This document shows, piece by piece, positions 1-15,200 of a stretch of 64,000 nucleotides of DNA. Within the stretch, counting starts at the first letter, position 1. Each line of letters begins with the position of its first letter. Location: assembly GCF_002804125.1 (NCBI RefSeq), contig NZ_CP024966.1, forward strand, positions 744,001 to 808,000, written 5' to 3'. Source of the stretch: Mesoplasma entomophilum (GTDB lineage: Bacteria; Bacillota_I; Bacilli_A; Mycoplasmatales; Mycoplasmataceae). A program made the translations under genes and the position numbers. A model generated the notes under the pieces. It searched no databases. It was given only the letters and a program-made list of their open reading frames with translations, and had not been told where the DNA came from.

Positions 1-30
1 TTAAAAACTGCTTTAGCAATTTTTATGCGG

Positions 31-60
31 GGGGATAAATACTTATCCCCTATTTTTATT
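31..60 (+). terminator. Hairpin, possible terminator of an upstream plus-strand gene
   Basis: Perfect 8-bp stem GGGGATAA/TTATCCCC with a 4-nt loop, followed on the plus strand by a T-rich run. On the minus strand, the direction of the neighbouring tyrS, it is followed by CCGC rather than T, so it better fits a gene lying left of the window. A weaker hairpin at 73-99 (TTCCAAA/TTTGGAA) lies between it and tyrS. Confidence 0.5.
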
Positions 61-103
61 ATATATATTTTTTTCCAAATGTTAAATAATATTTTGGAAT
101 TTT

Positions 104-1345
<1,242 letters not shown>

Positions 1346-1356
1346 AAATTCTCCTT

Positions 1357-2412
1357 TTATTTTATTTGTTTTAAACGGTCAGAAGGCATATTTTTTCTTC
1401 CAAATTTTGCCTGCTCTTTACCGTTTATTAGAACAGCATCACCTGTAAAGTTGTTATCTATTTTTGCTAGATATCCGCCAACTCCATATATATCAACAGG
1501 TACGTTGTTTGCTTCAAATTCTTTAATTTTTTCTGCTGTTAAGCCCGAAGAAACAATTATTTTTACATGTGTGTTTCCAGTTTTATCAAGCGCGTTTCTG
1601 ACTTCTTTAATTAAATATTCATTTACACCATATAAATTAGCATTAGCGGGGTATTTCATTTTATTTTCTTCTAAATATTTATCAATTAAATTTCCTGAAG
1701 TATCAATTCTGACAGCTCATAACTTTTCTTTAAAATGATTAGCAACTTTAACGGCATCTCTAACACAATCATTATTGTAATCAATTAATGATAATAAATT
1801 ACTTTCAGGAAAAGTTCTATAAAATGCTTCTGTAGCTTTTATAATATCTCCATCAAATGCCTGAATAAGAGCATGTGGCATTGTACCAGAAGGCTTTGGG
1901 ATTGACTCATCATCAATCAATTCTAATGATGCTTCTGTAACAAAAAGTTTTATTCCACCAACTCATGATGAATATCCATCATTTGCCAAAGTCAAATAAG
2001 AATCAGCACGATCCATCATATTTAAAACGGGCTTACCATTCGCAGCAGAAACTATTTTTTTTGAATTTGTTGCTACAGAAGAATTTCTTGCTAATATTCC
2101 ATCAATCATTCCTTCCAATCAACCAAAATTTGAATACTTACCTTCAATTTTTAAAACTGGTTCATTTGCATTAATAATATTTCCATCACTTAATGACCAT
2201 ATTTTCAAACTTTTATAGTCTTCACATGCAAACTCTAATAACTGTAAAACTTCATTTATGCCTGACAATGTAATATCATTTTTTCTTTGAAAAAATTGCA
2301 TAGTTACAATGGAATTAGAAAGTTGATTTTCTATAATAGTTCTTGTTTTCTTGAAATAGTCAGCAATATAGTAACCATTTTTAATTCTTTTATCAAAAAG
2401 TATTTTTTTCAT
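1357..2412 (-). CDS. pncB: Nicotinate phosphoribosyltransferase
   Basis: Converts nicotinate and PRPP to nicotinate mononucleotide, the entry step of NAD salvage; essential logic for a Mollicute without de novo NAD synthesis. 351 residues. Recognised from the family layout: an N-terminal part with MQFFQRK, a central SKPSGTMPHALIQAF-like segment (here PKPSGTMPHALIQAF) and a C-terminal VDIYGVGGYLA glycine-rich phosphate-binding stretch. The ATG lies 3 bp after the ytpR stop, and its ribosome site AAAGGAT overlaps that stop codon, so the two are translationally coupled. Several TGA tryptophans. Nicotinamide phosphoribosyltransferase is the only close alternative. Confidence 0.9.
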
Positions 2413-2415
2413 AAA

Positions 2416-2997
2416 TTATCCTTTAAACTCTGCTCCTAAAGCGTTATGGTATTTTTCATCTAATTCGATAATTCCATCTGAATTAAATTTTGCTTCTTCT
2501 ATGCCTAATTCTTTAGCACTACATAACATACCTTCAGAATCAAATCCTCTTAGTTTCCCTTTAACTATTTGCATACCATTTGGCATTCAACTTCCGTCAG
2601 TGGCTACAACAACATAAATGCCTTCTCTTGCATTTCTTGCTCCACATACAATTTTTAATATTTCCGATTTAATGTCTACTTCACACGCACTTAAATGTGT
2701 GTCGGGTATTTTTTCACATTTAATGATTTTGCCTATTACAAACTGAGGTAAATTTTGTAATTTTATTACATCTTTTAATTCAGAGTTGATATATTCATAA
2801 ATAACAGGTTCATTTATTATAAAACTTTTATTTATTTCTTTTTTTACATTAAAAATATTTATTCCAACAATTTCATCTTGATTTTTCAAAATAACAATAT
2901 TTTTAATTTTTTCTGATGTTGTTATAGGTTTATTACTGAAAGTTAGCAATAAACAATTGAATTCTTTGTTATAAAATACTCCAAATTTTGTACTCAT
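2416..2997 (-). CDS. ytpR: YtpR-family tRNA-binding-domain protein
   Basis: 193 residues. The C-terminal half is an OB-fold EMAP/tRNA-binding domain like that of PheT N-terminus and CsaA: the segment QFVIGKIIKCEKIPDTHLSACEVD and the ending GMLCSAKELG are typical. The N-terminal half is the YtpR-specific extension. Cellular role in the family is not settled; RNA binding is inferred from the fold. First gene of the leftward ytpR-pncB-tyrS unit. ATG 2997 is preceded by AGAGGTGA. A TATAAT-like minus-strand box at 3030-3035 could be its promoter. Confidence 0.85.
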
Positions 2998-3029
2998 ACA
3001 TTCACCTCTATTTTAATAATTTTATTAAT

Positions 3030-3039
3030 ATTATATAAT
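3030..3039. promoter_or_regulatory. Overlapping divergent -10 boxes
   Basis: In the 77-bp gap between ytpR (minus) and the first degV (plus), TATAAT-type hexamers occur on both strands: minus at 3030-3035 and plus at 3034-3039. They overlap, so the two promoters probably compete. No good -35 is visible on either strand. Confidence 0.45.
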
Positions 3040-3074
3040 TAAGTTATTAAAAAAGCACTACAGGAGGTTAGATT

Positions 3075-3905
3075 ATGAAAATAGCTATTTTAACTGACTC
3101 ATCATTTGATGGGAATTTAAAAAGTTTTAAAGATTTGTACCAGGTTCCTCTACTGATTGTTGAAGAAGACGGTACAACGCATTTTAGTGATGATAAGTTA
3201 GACGATAACTTTTTTTATGACTTATTAGACAAACAGATTCTAAAGACCGCACAAACCACACCGGGGGAAATGTTAAAAGTCTGAGATAAACTTTTAACTG
3301 AATATGATCAAATAATATTCTTACCTTTATCAAAAGGATTGAGTGGACAATTTAGTACTTACAGAATGATAAGTGAAACCGAAAAAGAATATAAAGGAAA
3401 GGTTTTTGTTTGTGATACTAACGGAGTAAGTATCGTTAATCAAGAATTTGTAAAAAAAGTTGCCTTTTGAATTGCACAAAATAAAAAAGGTTTTGAAATA
3501 ATGGAACTAGTTTCAAAATCAAATGAAGATTTTATAGGTTACATTATTCCAAAATCATTGGATACGTTGAAGCGTGGTGGAAGAATAAGCCCTGCAGCTG
3601 CTAGTTTAGCAAAAATGCTAAAAATTGTACCAATACTTAGATATGATGGGAAAATTGATAAAGAAGCTACGGCAAGAACTTTTAAAAAAGCTATTAACGA
3701 AGCTTTAGATTTGATTAAGAAGAATGCAAAAGGTGTTAAAACTGTCGATATTTCTTATTCAAGAATGGAACCAGAAACATTAGCAGAAATTGTTAAAATA
3801 ATTGAAGAAAAAGGATTTACTATAAATTTAAAAAGTCAGATAACAAGTGTTATCGCAGCGCACACGGGCAAAGAAACATTAGCTATAGCAGCTTGAAAGA
3901 AATAG
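3075..3905 (+). CDS. DegV family fatty-acid-binding protein (FakB-like), copy 1
   Basis: 276 residues, full DegV length. DegV/FakB proteins carry a single fatty acid to the kinase FakA for phosphorylation, which feeds exogenous fatty acids into phospholipid synthesis. Seen here: the N-terminal MKIAILTDSS start of the fold, the TAQTTPGEM loop that replaces the usual TSxPSP lipid-head-binding motif, a LSGQFSTY segment, the LKRGGRIS loop and a C-terminal AAHTGKETLAIA. The gene ends two codons past an in-frame TGA with TAG at 3903. ATG 3075 has CAGGAGG. Only 8 bp separate it from copy 2. The ligand chain type cannot be told from sequence. Confidence 0.9.
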
Positions 3906-3913
3906 GGGGATTT

Positions 3914-4765
3914 ATGAAAATAGTTATTTTATTAGACAGTTCAGGAACTAATTCATCAGAAAAAATAAAAAATAAAAATATTGAAGTTTTACCGTTACAT
4001 TTTACTTTTCCTAATGGAACAGATATGTTAGATACACCAAAAGAAGTAAAGGAAAAAAACATTATTAAACTTATTTCAGAAGGCGTTGACATTAAAACAA
4101 GTCAAGCTAGCCCGGGTGAAGTTGAAAACAAATATGATGAACTTTTAAAAACTTATGATCATATTTACCATATACCTATTACTGGTAATTTATCAAGTAT
4201 GTTACAAACAGCTATGATGGTTTCAAGAGATGATAAGTATATAGGAAAAGTAACTGTTTATGAAAACTTAAACATTGCTGCTCAAGCAATAGAGCAAACA
4301 GCTCTTTACATTACTAATTTAATTGAAAAAGGGGTTATCGAAACTCCTGAACAAATCACTGAAGCTATTAAGGATTACGAAAAATCTATTTACATCGCAA
4401 TCCTTCCTGGTGATCTTAAAAGATTAACAAGTGGTGGAAGAGGAAAAAAGGCAGTTACAACCGTTTTAAACCTTTTAAAAACTAAAGTTTTAATTAAATG
4501 AGAAGCTGAACCAAAAAAAGAAGCAATGGGTAGAACTATCCATTCAATTATGGAAAGAATTACAAAAGTTTACCATGATAAATATACTAAAGGTTATGAA
4601 ATGGTTTTTGTCAGAACCCCATTAACATCTTCAAAAATATATGAAGCTGCAAGAACTGCGTTAATTGAAGCCAAAGTTAATTTTTCAGAAGAACTAATCC
4701 CTAATATTTATACAGCTCATGCTGGTGTTGATACAATAGGATTTATTATTACTAAAACTATATAA
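3914..4765 (+). CDS. DegV family fatty-acid-binding protein (FakB-like), copy 2
   Basis: 283 residues, paralogue of the gene just upstream. N-terminus MKIVILLDSSGTN; lipid-binding loop TSQASPGEV, closer to the family consensus than in copy 1; LKRLTSGGRG loop; C-terminus TAHAGVDTIGFI. ATG 3914 is chosen because it follows AGGGGGA and matches the family start. Tandem duplicated FakB genes usually have different fatty-acid preferences (saturated versus unsaturated), which may apply here as inference. Followed by a strong terminator at 4769. Confidence 0.9.
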
Positions 4766-4768
4766 GAA

Positions 4769-4808
4769 AAAATGTTTAACATGGTATTGACCTTGTTAAA
4801 CATTTTTT
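4769..4808. terminator. Bidirectional terminator between degV pair and tRNA-Trp genes
   Basis: Long stem AATGTTTAAC/GTTAAACATT around a 14-nt loop, flanked by A-run on the left and T-run on the right, so it can stop the plus-strand degV transcript and the minus-strand tRNA transcript. Confidence 0.85.
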
Positions 4809-4819
4809 TACTTATAGAT

Positions 4820-4895
4820 TGGCAGAGGTAACAAGACTCGAACTCGTGACACTCGGTTTTGGAGACCGATGTTCTACCAACTGAACTATACCTCT
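4820..4895 (-). tRNA. tRNA-Trp (anticodon CCA)
   Basis: 76 nt with encoded CCA. Acceptor AGAGGTA pairs with TACCTCT; T arm GAGTTCGAGTC; anticodon stem TCGGT/ACCGA with loop CTCCAAA gives anticodon CCA, reading UGG only. It lies immediately after a hairpin plus T-run (4896-4927) that separates it from the UCA gene upstream in the same transcript. Confidence 0.97.
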
Positions 4896-4927
4896 AAAAA
4901 AAGTACTCTTACCTATGAGAGTACTTT
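4896..4927 (-). terminator. Intrinsic terminator/attenuator between the two tRNA-Trp genes
   Basis: On the minus strand, 10-bp stem AAAGTACTCT/AGAGTACTTT with an 8-nt loop, followed by a run of Ts that ends directly at the 5' end of tRNA-Trp(CCA). Read-through past it is needed to transcribe the CCA gene from the promoter at 5031. Confidence 0.85.
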
Positions 4928-4939
4928 GAATTTTTATAA

Positions 4940-5015
4940 TGGCAGGGGCAGCAAGACTCGAACTCGCGACACTCGGTTTTGAAGACCGATGTTCTGCCAA
5001 CTGAACTATGCCCCT
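4940..5015 (-). tRNA. tRNA-Trp (anticodon UCA, reads UGA)
   Basis: 76 nt with encoded CCA. Acceptor AGGGGCA pairs with TGCCCCT. Anticodon loop CTTCAAA gives anticodon TCA (UCA), which decodes UGA and by wobble UGG as tryptophan. D, anticodon and T arms are nearly identical to the neighbouring CCA tRNA, so the pair arose by duplication. Direct proof that the organism uses code 4. Promoter at 5031-5059. Confidence 0.98.
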
Positions 5016-5030
5016 ATTAAACACTTAAAT

Positions 5031-5059
5031 ATTATAAATAAAAAAATACCTTTTTTCAA
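5031..5059 (-). promoter_or_regulatory. Promoter of the tRNA-Trp pair
   Basis: Minus-strand TTGAAA (5054-5059), 17-bp spacer, TATAAT (5031-5036). Start of transcription expected near 5024, about 9 nt before the mature 5' end of tRNA-Trp(UCA). The promoter lies directly after the fur stop codon. Confidence 0.85.
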
Positions 5060-5076
5060 TCTTAATATATAAAGCG

Positions 5077-5538
5077 CTAATTTCTTTTTTTAATACAACT
5101 TTCACAAATAACATGTAATTCAATTTTTACATGCTCAAGCATCTGCTTCTTATCCAAAATTAAGTCTCTAAATTCATCAAAATTTATATTTGTTATTTTG
5201 TCTGCAGATACATGCTCAATGTTTCCACAATTGTCACATTTAATGTGTGCTGATTTATTTGTTGAAAGTTCATATCAAATATTTTTTCCATCAAATGTAT
5301 TTGAGGTTATAATGTGTTCCTTCAATAATAAATCAATTGTATTATAAATACTTGCTAAATTAACATTAGCTAAAATTTTTTCAAGCTTTAATGTCAGCTG
5401 CTGAATATTTATATGTTCTGATATGATAATAAGTTTAATTATGTTAGACCTTATTTCAGTTATTTTAATTGAATTAACTTTTAGTTGCTCAATAATTTCA
5501 TTATATTTTGCTTGCTGAGCTTTATTTAACTTTAACAT
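5077..5538 (-). CDS. Fur/PerR family transcriptional regulator
   Basis: 153 residues. Metal- or peroxide-responsive DNA-binding repressor family. Winged-helix part: segment LASIYNTIDLLLKEHII matches the conserved VYRTLxxL recognition helix of Fur proteins. Two CxxC pairs (CDNCG near residue 100 and CESC near 145) form the structural zinc site. The regulatory histidine cluster is reduced (SAHIKC instead of HHHH), so whether it senses iron, zinc or peroxide is open. Start lies 3 bp after the acpP stop, so the two are coupled. One TGA tryptophan in the middle. Confidence 0.88.
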
Positions 5539-5541
5539 AAA

Positions 5542-5766
5542 TTATTTTGTTAACTCTGTAATAACATTTTCTAAATCTTTGATTGTTTTAATTTCTAAAA
5601 GTTTATCATCAGGAACAAATATTGATAAACGGTCCTCTAAAACTGTAATCATATCCATTAAATCTAATGAATCTAGACCGATTGTTGAAAACTGAGTTTC
5701 AGCTGTTAGATTTCCTTTTGCACCTTTGTTTTTTAATTCTTTAATAATTTCGTTATGTATATTCAT
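5542..5766 (-). CDS. acpP: Acyl carrier protein
   Basis: 74 residues. Carries acyl groups on a phosphopantetheine arm attached to the serine of the motif GLDSLDLMD (Ser33). Acidic, four-helix ACP size. The ATG at 5766 is preferred over an upstream GTG because AGGTGA lies 5 nt before it. Mollicutes usually lack fatty-acid synthesis, so the ACP more likely serves acyl transfer to phospholipid or lipoyl-type reactions; that is inference. Second last gene of the run 7249-5077. Confidence 0.92.
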   Translation of the reverse strand: MNIHNEIIKELKNKGAKGNLTAETQFSTIGLDSLDLMDMITVLEDRLSIFVPDDKLLEIKTIKDLENVITELTK

Positions 5767-5796
5767 TTTTATCACCTAAACAAATTATAACATTTA

Positions 5797-6132
5797 TTAT
5801 GCTTTTTCTAATTGGTAATATCACTTATAACTTTTAAATTCATTTCATATATTCACTTCAATCTTATTATCTTTAAAAGTAAACTTTATATCCTTTATAT
5901 GCTCTTGATTTTCCATCTTAAGAAGAAAAGAACTAATGAAAATATCTCTATTTATATTTCCATCTTTATCTACGAAAGTGTGTCATTCATTTTCTGTAAA
6001 AACAACTTTTTTAATATTTAAGTTATCGACTTTATTTGAACCAAAAAAATTGGCTGAAACAATAGCAAAGTATAAACTTGTTAGTCCTGAAACTAATAAT
6101 AAAAGTATTAAGAATTGTTTAAGTAATTTCAT
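5797..6132 (-). CDS. Small signal-anchored protein of unknown function
   Basis: 111 residues, not assignable to a family by eye. One N-terminal hydrophobic segment (about residues 4-28, LLKQFLILLLLVSG) looks like a signal anchor; the rest is hydrophilic and probably extracytoplasmic. Three TGA tryptophans, including WNEFKSYKWYY near the C-terminus, hide the gene from a standard-code reading. ATG 6132 has a perfect GGAGGTGG site inside the upstream gene, whose last 14 bp it overlaps. Stop TAA 5797 is 30 bp before the acpP start. Confidence 0.75.
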
Positions 6133-7249
6133 ATTCTTTAACCACCTCCTTTATTTCATCAGCTGTTAACAAAGTTAAAATTGATCAAAATTCATTTGTA
6201 AATCTATAAATAAAATTTTTACCTTCCTGAATTTCAAATTTTATTGAATCAATAAATTTAAAATCACTATAAGATTTAATTGGCAAAATAATATCAATAT
6301 TTTCGCCAAAAATTTCCAATGTAACTTGAATATTTTGATTTTTATTTCAATTAAATGGATTCAAGAATAATCCTACTTCACCCTTGTCTAGAAGTACCTT
6401 TTTATTTTTTTCATCCAGAAACGAGTTTTCAAGGTAAACCAAATTTATAGATTCCTGGCTTTCTATTAGTTTTGGTTTTAATTCGCCTGAATAAAAATTT
6501 TTAAAATCTTTTTCATTATTAAATTTAAACTCGCTTAGTTTGACAGCTGGGAATATTTTGTTATTTTTTATTTGTTGTATTTCATCAATTAGTATTTGAT
6601 TAAAATTAATTATGTCTTTATTTTTATCAATATATTCTATATTAATTTTGCCTAGCTCAGAATACTGTTTATTGACTTCAAATTTAGGAAATTTAAGATC
6701 AACATTAGCTTCCACTAGGCACTCTGATGTTCATTTTTTTTGCTTACTTTTGTTATCATAATAAGTTAAATAGTTGACCAAATTTAAATTTATTTTATTA
6801 TCAACTTTGGCAAATTTTGAATTAAGGCTAATTGTGCCCTTTGATTTATAATTTAAGCTATTGAAATCATGACTCAAACCAAAATTCAAATTTATTGAAT
6901 GCTCTTGTTTCAAAGAAAGTGGTATTTCATACACAAAAAATATTTTATTTTGATTATTTATTATGTGGCTTTTTGGTATAACAGAAGATGGTTTAATTTC
7001 TTTTAAATCCGATGTAAAAAGTTTAAAATCTAAGTTTTGGATATTATAGATTTGCTCATATTGCTCAGTGTTAGCTATATTTGGATTTAAATTTAAAGAA
7101 ACAAGCATCTTATAATAGCTATTTTTATTAACGACATAAGGTTTGTTAAAAAATGCAATTTCAGGTGCTAAAAAAGATTGCATATTATTAGAAGTAATTG
7201 TTTCAACTATAATATCACTATTAAGTTGTTGTTCTGTTTCTACTAGCAT
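6119..7249 (-). CDS. Hypothetical protein upstream of acpP and fur
   Basis: 376 residues, not recognised. No membrane segment or signal peptide is visible. Rich in Asn, Lys, Ile and Leu with alternating hydrophobic patterns suggesting beta structure. ATG 7249 is chosen for the GAGGTGA site 5 nt upstream; a longer reading to 7303 would start inside the ldh terminator. Overlaps the next gene by 14 bp and is cotranscribed with it, acpP and fur. Two or more TGA tryptophans. Confidence 0.7.
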
Positions 7250-7282
7250 TTTATTCACCTCATTTATAATTAAGGAAAAAAA

Positions 7283-7313
7283 ATAAAAAAAATAAGATGA
7301 CAATCATCTTATT
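7283..7313 (-). terminator. Terminator of ldh
   Basis: Minus-strand stem AATAAGATGA/TCATCTTATT with a 3-nt loop followed by a T8 run, 12 bp after the ldh stop. Confidence 0.9.
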
Positions 7314-7324
7314 ATTAATTTCAA

Positions 7325-8278
7325 TTAAGCAATAGCTTCTTTTGCTTTTTGGTAAGTTGCATCTAAAGCATCACATGATTTCTTAAATGCATCTTTTTCT
7401 GCGTCTGTTAAGTCTCATTCGATGATTGTTTCTCATCCTTTTGATCCTAAGATTGCAGGAACTCCTGTGTAGAATCCTTTTTGTCCATATTCTCCGTTTA
7501 ATTTAGCACCAACCATGAATGTTGTTTTTTCATCTCTCAAGATTGCTGATGAAATAGCAGCTAAACATACACCAATTCCGTAGTAAGTAGCACCTTTACG
7601 TTCAATAATTTCATATGCCATTCTAATAGCTCTTGTTCAGCATTCTTGCAAGTCAGCATCAGTAATTTTTCCTTCTGCTAAGTATTTACTAATTGGTTGT
7701 CCCATAACTGTTGCTTTTGAATAAGCAGCAACTGATGAATCTCCATGTTCTCCCATAATGTATGCGTTAACTGATTTTGGAGCCACATTTAATTTTTCAG
7801 CAACTAATCTTCTTAATCTAGCTGAGTCAAGAGTTGTTCCAGCTCCAACTACTGAATGTTCGTCATAACCAGTTACTTGTTGATAAACAGTTGTTAAAAC
7901 GTCACATGGATTTGAAGCAATAACAGTTACTCCATTAAATCCTGATGCTTTAATAGCTTCAGCGATCCCTTTCATAATTCTTGAGTTATCAGCAATTAAT
8001 TCTAATCTTGTTTCACCAGGTCTTTGAGGGCGTCCAGCTGTAATAACAATTAAGTCAGCATCTTTACAATCATCATAAGTTCCTGCTTTAATTGTAAATG
8101 GTTTGTCTAAAACAGCCATTGTATCTTGAATATCAATTGCGTTTCCTTCTGCAGCTTTTGTGTTAACATCAATTAATACGTATTCTTCAGCTAACCCTTG
8201 GTTAACTGCTGAGTAAATAAATGACATCCCAACAGCTCCAGTACCAACTAACACAACTTTGTTTGAAGTTTTTTTCAT
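7325..8278 (-). CDS. ldh: L-lactate dehydrogenase
   Basis: Reduces pyruvate to L-lactate and reoxidises NADH at the end of glycolysis, the main redox outlet in fermenting Mollicutes. 317 residues. Rossmann start VVLVGTGAVGMSF; Gln85 in AGRPQRPGETR marks lactate over malate specificity; catalytic His178 in MGEHGDS; DSARLRR (Arg/Asp relay) at 151. ATG 8278 has AAAGGAG. A TATAAT box at 8318-8323 with a poor TTAATT -35 17 bp upstream is a candidate promoter. Single-gene transcript bounded by terminators. Confidence 0.97.
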
Positions 8279-8395
8279 AATTTAAATTCTCCTTTAATTA
8301 TTTCTCTCTATACAATAATTATATTCTCTATGTTATAAAAAATTAAGTATTTTAGAATAGAAAATTACAATTTATAAGTGTTAATTAAAGTAAAC

Positions 8396-8425
8396 AAAAA
8401 AGTGTTACCTTTCGGTAGCACTTTT
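8396..8425 (-). terminator. Terminator of the rpoBC operon
   Basis: Minus-strand stem AAAAGTGCTACC/GGTAACACTTTT with a GAAA loop and following Ts, 11 bp after the rpoC stop. Confidence 0.9.
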
Positions 8426-8435
8426 AAATTAAATA

Positions 8436-12200
<3,765 letters not shown>

Positions 12201-12209
12201 TTTGCCCTC

Positions 12210-15200
12210 CTATTCTTCTTCAAATGAAAGGTTAATTTCACTTTCATCCACTTCTTCAAAACTATCTAAGTCTTCAATTTCAACAAGTGATACTGAATCT
12301 TCAAAAGTTAATTTGTCAGTTGATGCATGCTTCATGCTTTCGTCATTAATTAAATCATTGTCATCATCATATGCATTAATTTGTGACTTATTACCTTTGT
12401 CGTCTAATAAGTAAATGTCAAACCCTAATCCCATAATTTCTTTTGAAAGAACATTAAATGATTCAGGTGTTCCTGGTGTAGGAATATTTTTTGATCTTAC
12501 GATAGCTTCATAAGTTTTTGTACGACCTTTTAAGTCATCTGATTTAATAGTTAAGATTTCTCTTAGAGTATGAGCTGCCCCATAAGCTTCTAACGCTCAA
12601 ACTTCCATTTCTCCGAAACGTTGTCCCCCGTTTTGTGCTTTTCCTCCAAGAGGTTGTTGAGTAATTAATGAATATGGTCCAACACTTCTTGCGTGAAGTT
12701 TGTCATCAACCATGTGTGAAAGTTTTAACATGTACATAACCCCAACAGAAATTGGTTTGTCAATTGCTTCACCTGTTTGACCATCAATTAATTTAACTTT
12801 TCCATAGTTTTCCATTCCAGCTTCAGCCATGATTTCATCTAAATCATTACTGTTAACTCCTTCGAAAACTGGAGTTGCAATTTTAACTCCTAATTTTTTA
12901 GCAGCCATTCCTAAATGGATTTCTAAAATTTGTCCAATGTTCATACGTGATGGAATCCCTTGTGGGTTCAATAGAATATCTACTGGTGTACCATCTTCTA
13001 AGTGAGGCATGTCTTCAACTGGTAATACTTTTGAGATAATCCCTTTGTTACCGTGACGTCCTGACATTTTATCCCCTTCTTGGATTTTACGTTTTTGAAC
13101 AATATAAACTTTAATTACTTCTAGTACATCTGCTGGTAAATCAATACCATCTGGGTTCGCTGCTGATTTAGCTTTGAAACGTTTAACAGACTGAACAATT
13201 CCTTCTCCACCATTTGGAACTTTTAATGAGTTGTCTTTAACTGATCTTGATTTTTCTCCAAAGATAGCGTGCAATAATTTATCTTCTGGTGATAATTGAG
13301 TTTGTCCTTTTGGAGTTACTTTACCTACTAAAATATCTCCTGTTTTAACTTCAGTACCAATAGCTACAATTCCTTCGTTGTCTAAGTATTTTTTAGCATT
13401 GTCACTGATGTTTGGGATTTCTGAAGTGATTTCTTCAGCTCCTTGTTTTGTGTTACGAACTTCTAATACATATTCATCAATGTGTACTGAAGTAAATTTA
13501 TCTTCCATGATAACTCTTTCAGACATAACAATAGCATCCTCGAAGTTGTATCCATTATATGTAGTAAAGGCAACAACAACGTTTTGACCTAAAGCTAACT
13601 CCCCATTATCAACAGATGGTCCATCTGCAATGATTTGTCCAGCTTCAATTGAATCACCAACTTTAACAATTGGTTTTTGAACAATTGAACTTCCATTATT
13701 TGAACGTTCAAAGTTTGCTAATGTATATGTTTTAATTCCCGCTTTTGATTCAACAGTTATTTGTTTTGCATCTACATATTTAACGATTCCGTTTTCTGCA
13801 GCAACAATACATACTCCTGAGTCTCTAGCTGCTTCAAATTCAATTCCTGTCCCAACAAATGGTGATTCTGGAACAATTGTAGGAACAGCTTGACGTTGCA
13901 TATTGGCACCCATAAGTGCACGGTTGGCATCATCGTTTTCTAAGAATGGAATTGCTGAAGTAGCAACAGAAACAATTTGTTTTGGTGAAACGTCAATGAA
14001 TTGAACTTCACTTACTTTAGCAATGTAATCATCACCTTTGTAACGTGAAACTACAGTTTCATCTAAGATTTTTCCATTTTCATCTTTTGTAACATTTGAT
14101 TGAGAAATAATGTATTCTTTTTCCTCATCAGCTGATAAGTATTCGTGTTCATTTTGAATTACACCGTCAATAACTTTTAAGTAAGGTGTTCTAATGAACC
14201 CTAATTCATCAACGATTGCATAAGTTGACAAGTTGTTAATTAATCCAATGTTTGGTCCCTCTGGTGTTTCAATAGGACAGATTCTTCCATAGTGAGAAGG
14301 GTGAACGTCACGCACTTCTAAGCTGGCACGGTCTCTTGATAATCCCCCAGGTCCTAAAGCAGTCAATCTACGTTTGTTTGTTAATTCTGCTAGAGGGTTA
14401 ATTTGATCCATGAATTGTGATAACTGTGATAAGTTGAAAAACTCTCCAATTACAGCAGTTAATGGTTTTGCATTAATGATTGTTGAAACTTTAACTTTAT
14501 ATAAATCACTTGTTGAAAGTTTTTCTTTAACGTTTTTATCAATACGTGTTAATCCCATTCTGAATTGATTTTGTAATAATTCTCCAACTGTTCTAACACG
14601 ACGGTTAGCCAAGTTATCAATATCATCGTACTCACCAATGTTGTATTCTAATCCTAATAAGTAAGAAACAGTAGCTACAATATCAACAACTGTAATATGT
14701 TCTTCTTTTGAGTTAGGAGTAATTCCAACGATAGTAAATGTTTCGTCCTTTGAGTTATTGTCTTGGTAAACTTTAACTTTTTGGATTTGACGTGAACCAG
14801 GAATGTCTTCTCTGTATTCGATTGAAGAAACCATTACGCCATCTTGTGATAATGCTTCAGAAATTTCTTTAAAGTTTGCTTTAGAAACTTCGGTATTTTT
14901 AGCAACTAAAACTTTTCCATTTGCATCAACAATATCTTCAGCTAATATTCTTCCGATTAAACGGTTTTTAACAGCTAATTTTTGTTGCAATTTAAATCTT
15001 CCTGCTTTTGTTAAATCATATTTTCTACGGTCAAATAATAATCCGTTAATGTATTTTGAGGCTCCATCAGAAGTTGCTGTTTCACCTTGTCTAATTTTTT
15101 TATAAATTTCTTGAACATGTTGTGCTCAGTCTGCGTATGTATCACCAGTATCATTGTCATTTTTTAATGTTTCAACAATAACTTTATCTTTATCGTAAAT

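Noticed and set aside
73-99. TTCCAAA/TTTGGAA repeat with 13-nt spacing, like the glpF operator
   Set aside because: It lies just after the tyrS stop with no promoter near, and arms are only 7 bp in AT-rich DNA; chance or terminator remnant is more likely.
4812-5024. Minus-strand reading frame running over both tRNA genes
   Set aside because: It consists of tRNA sequence repeated twice; no ribosome site or protein similarity. The tRNA genes explain the stretch.
5812-6169. Overlapping plus-strand open frames in the acpP-upstream region
   Set aside because: They are antisense shadows of the 111-residue minus-strand gene, which has a perfect ribosome site and fits the operon.
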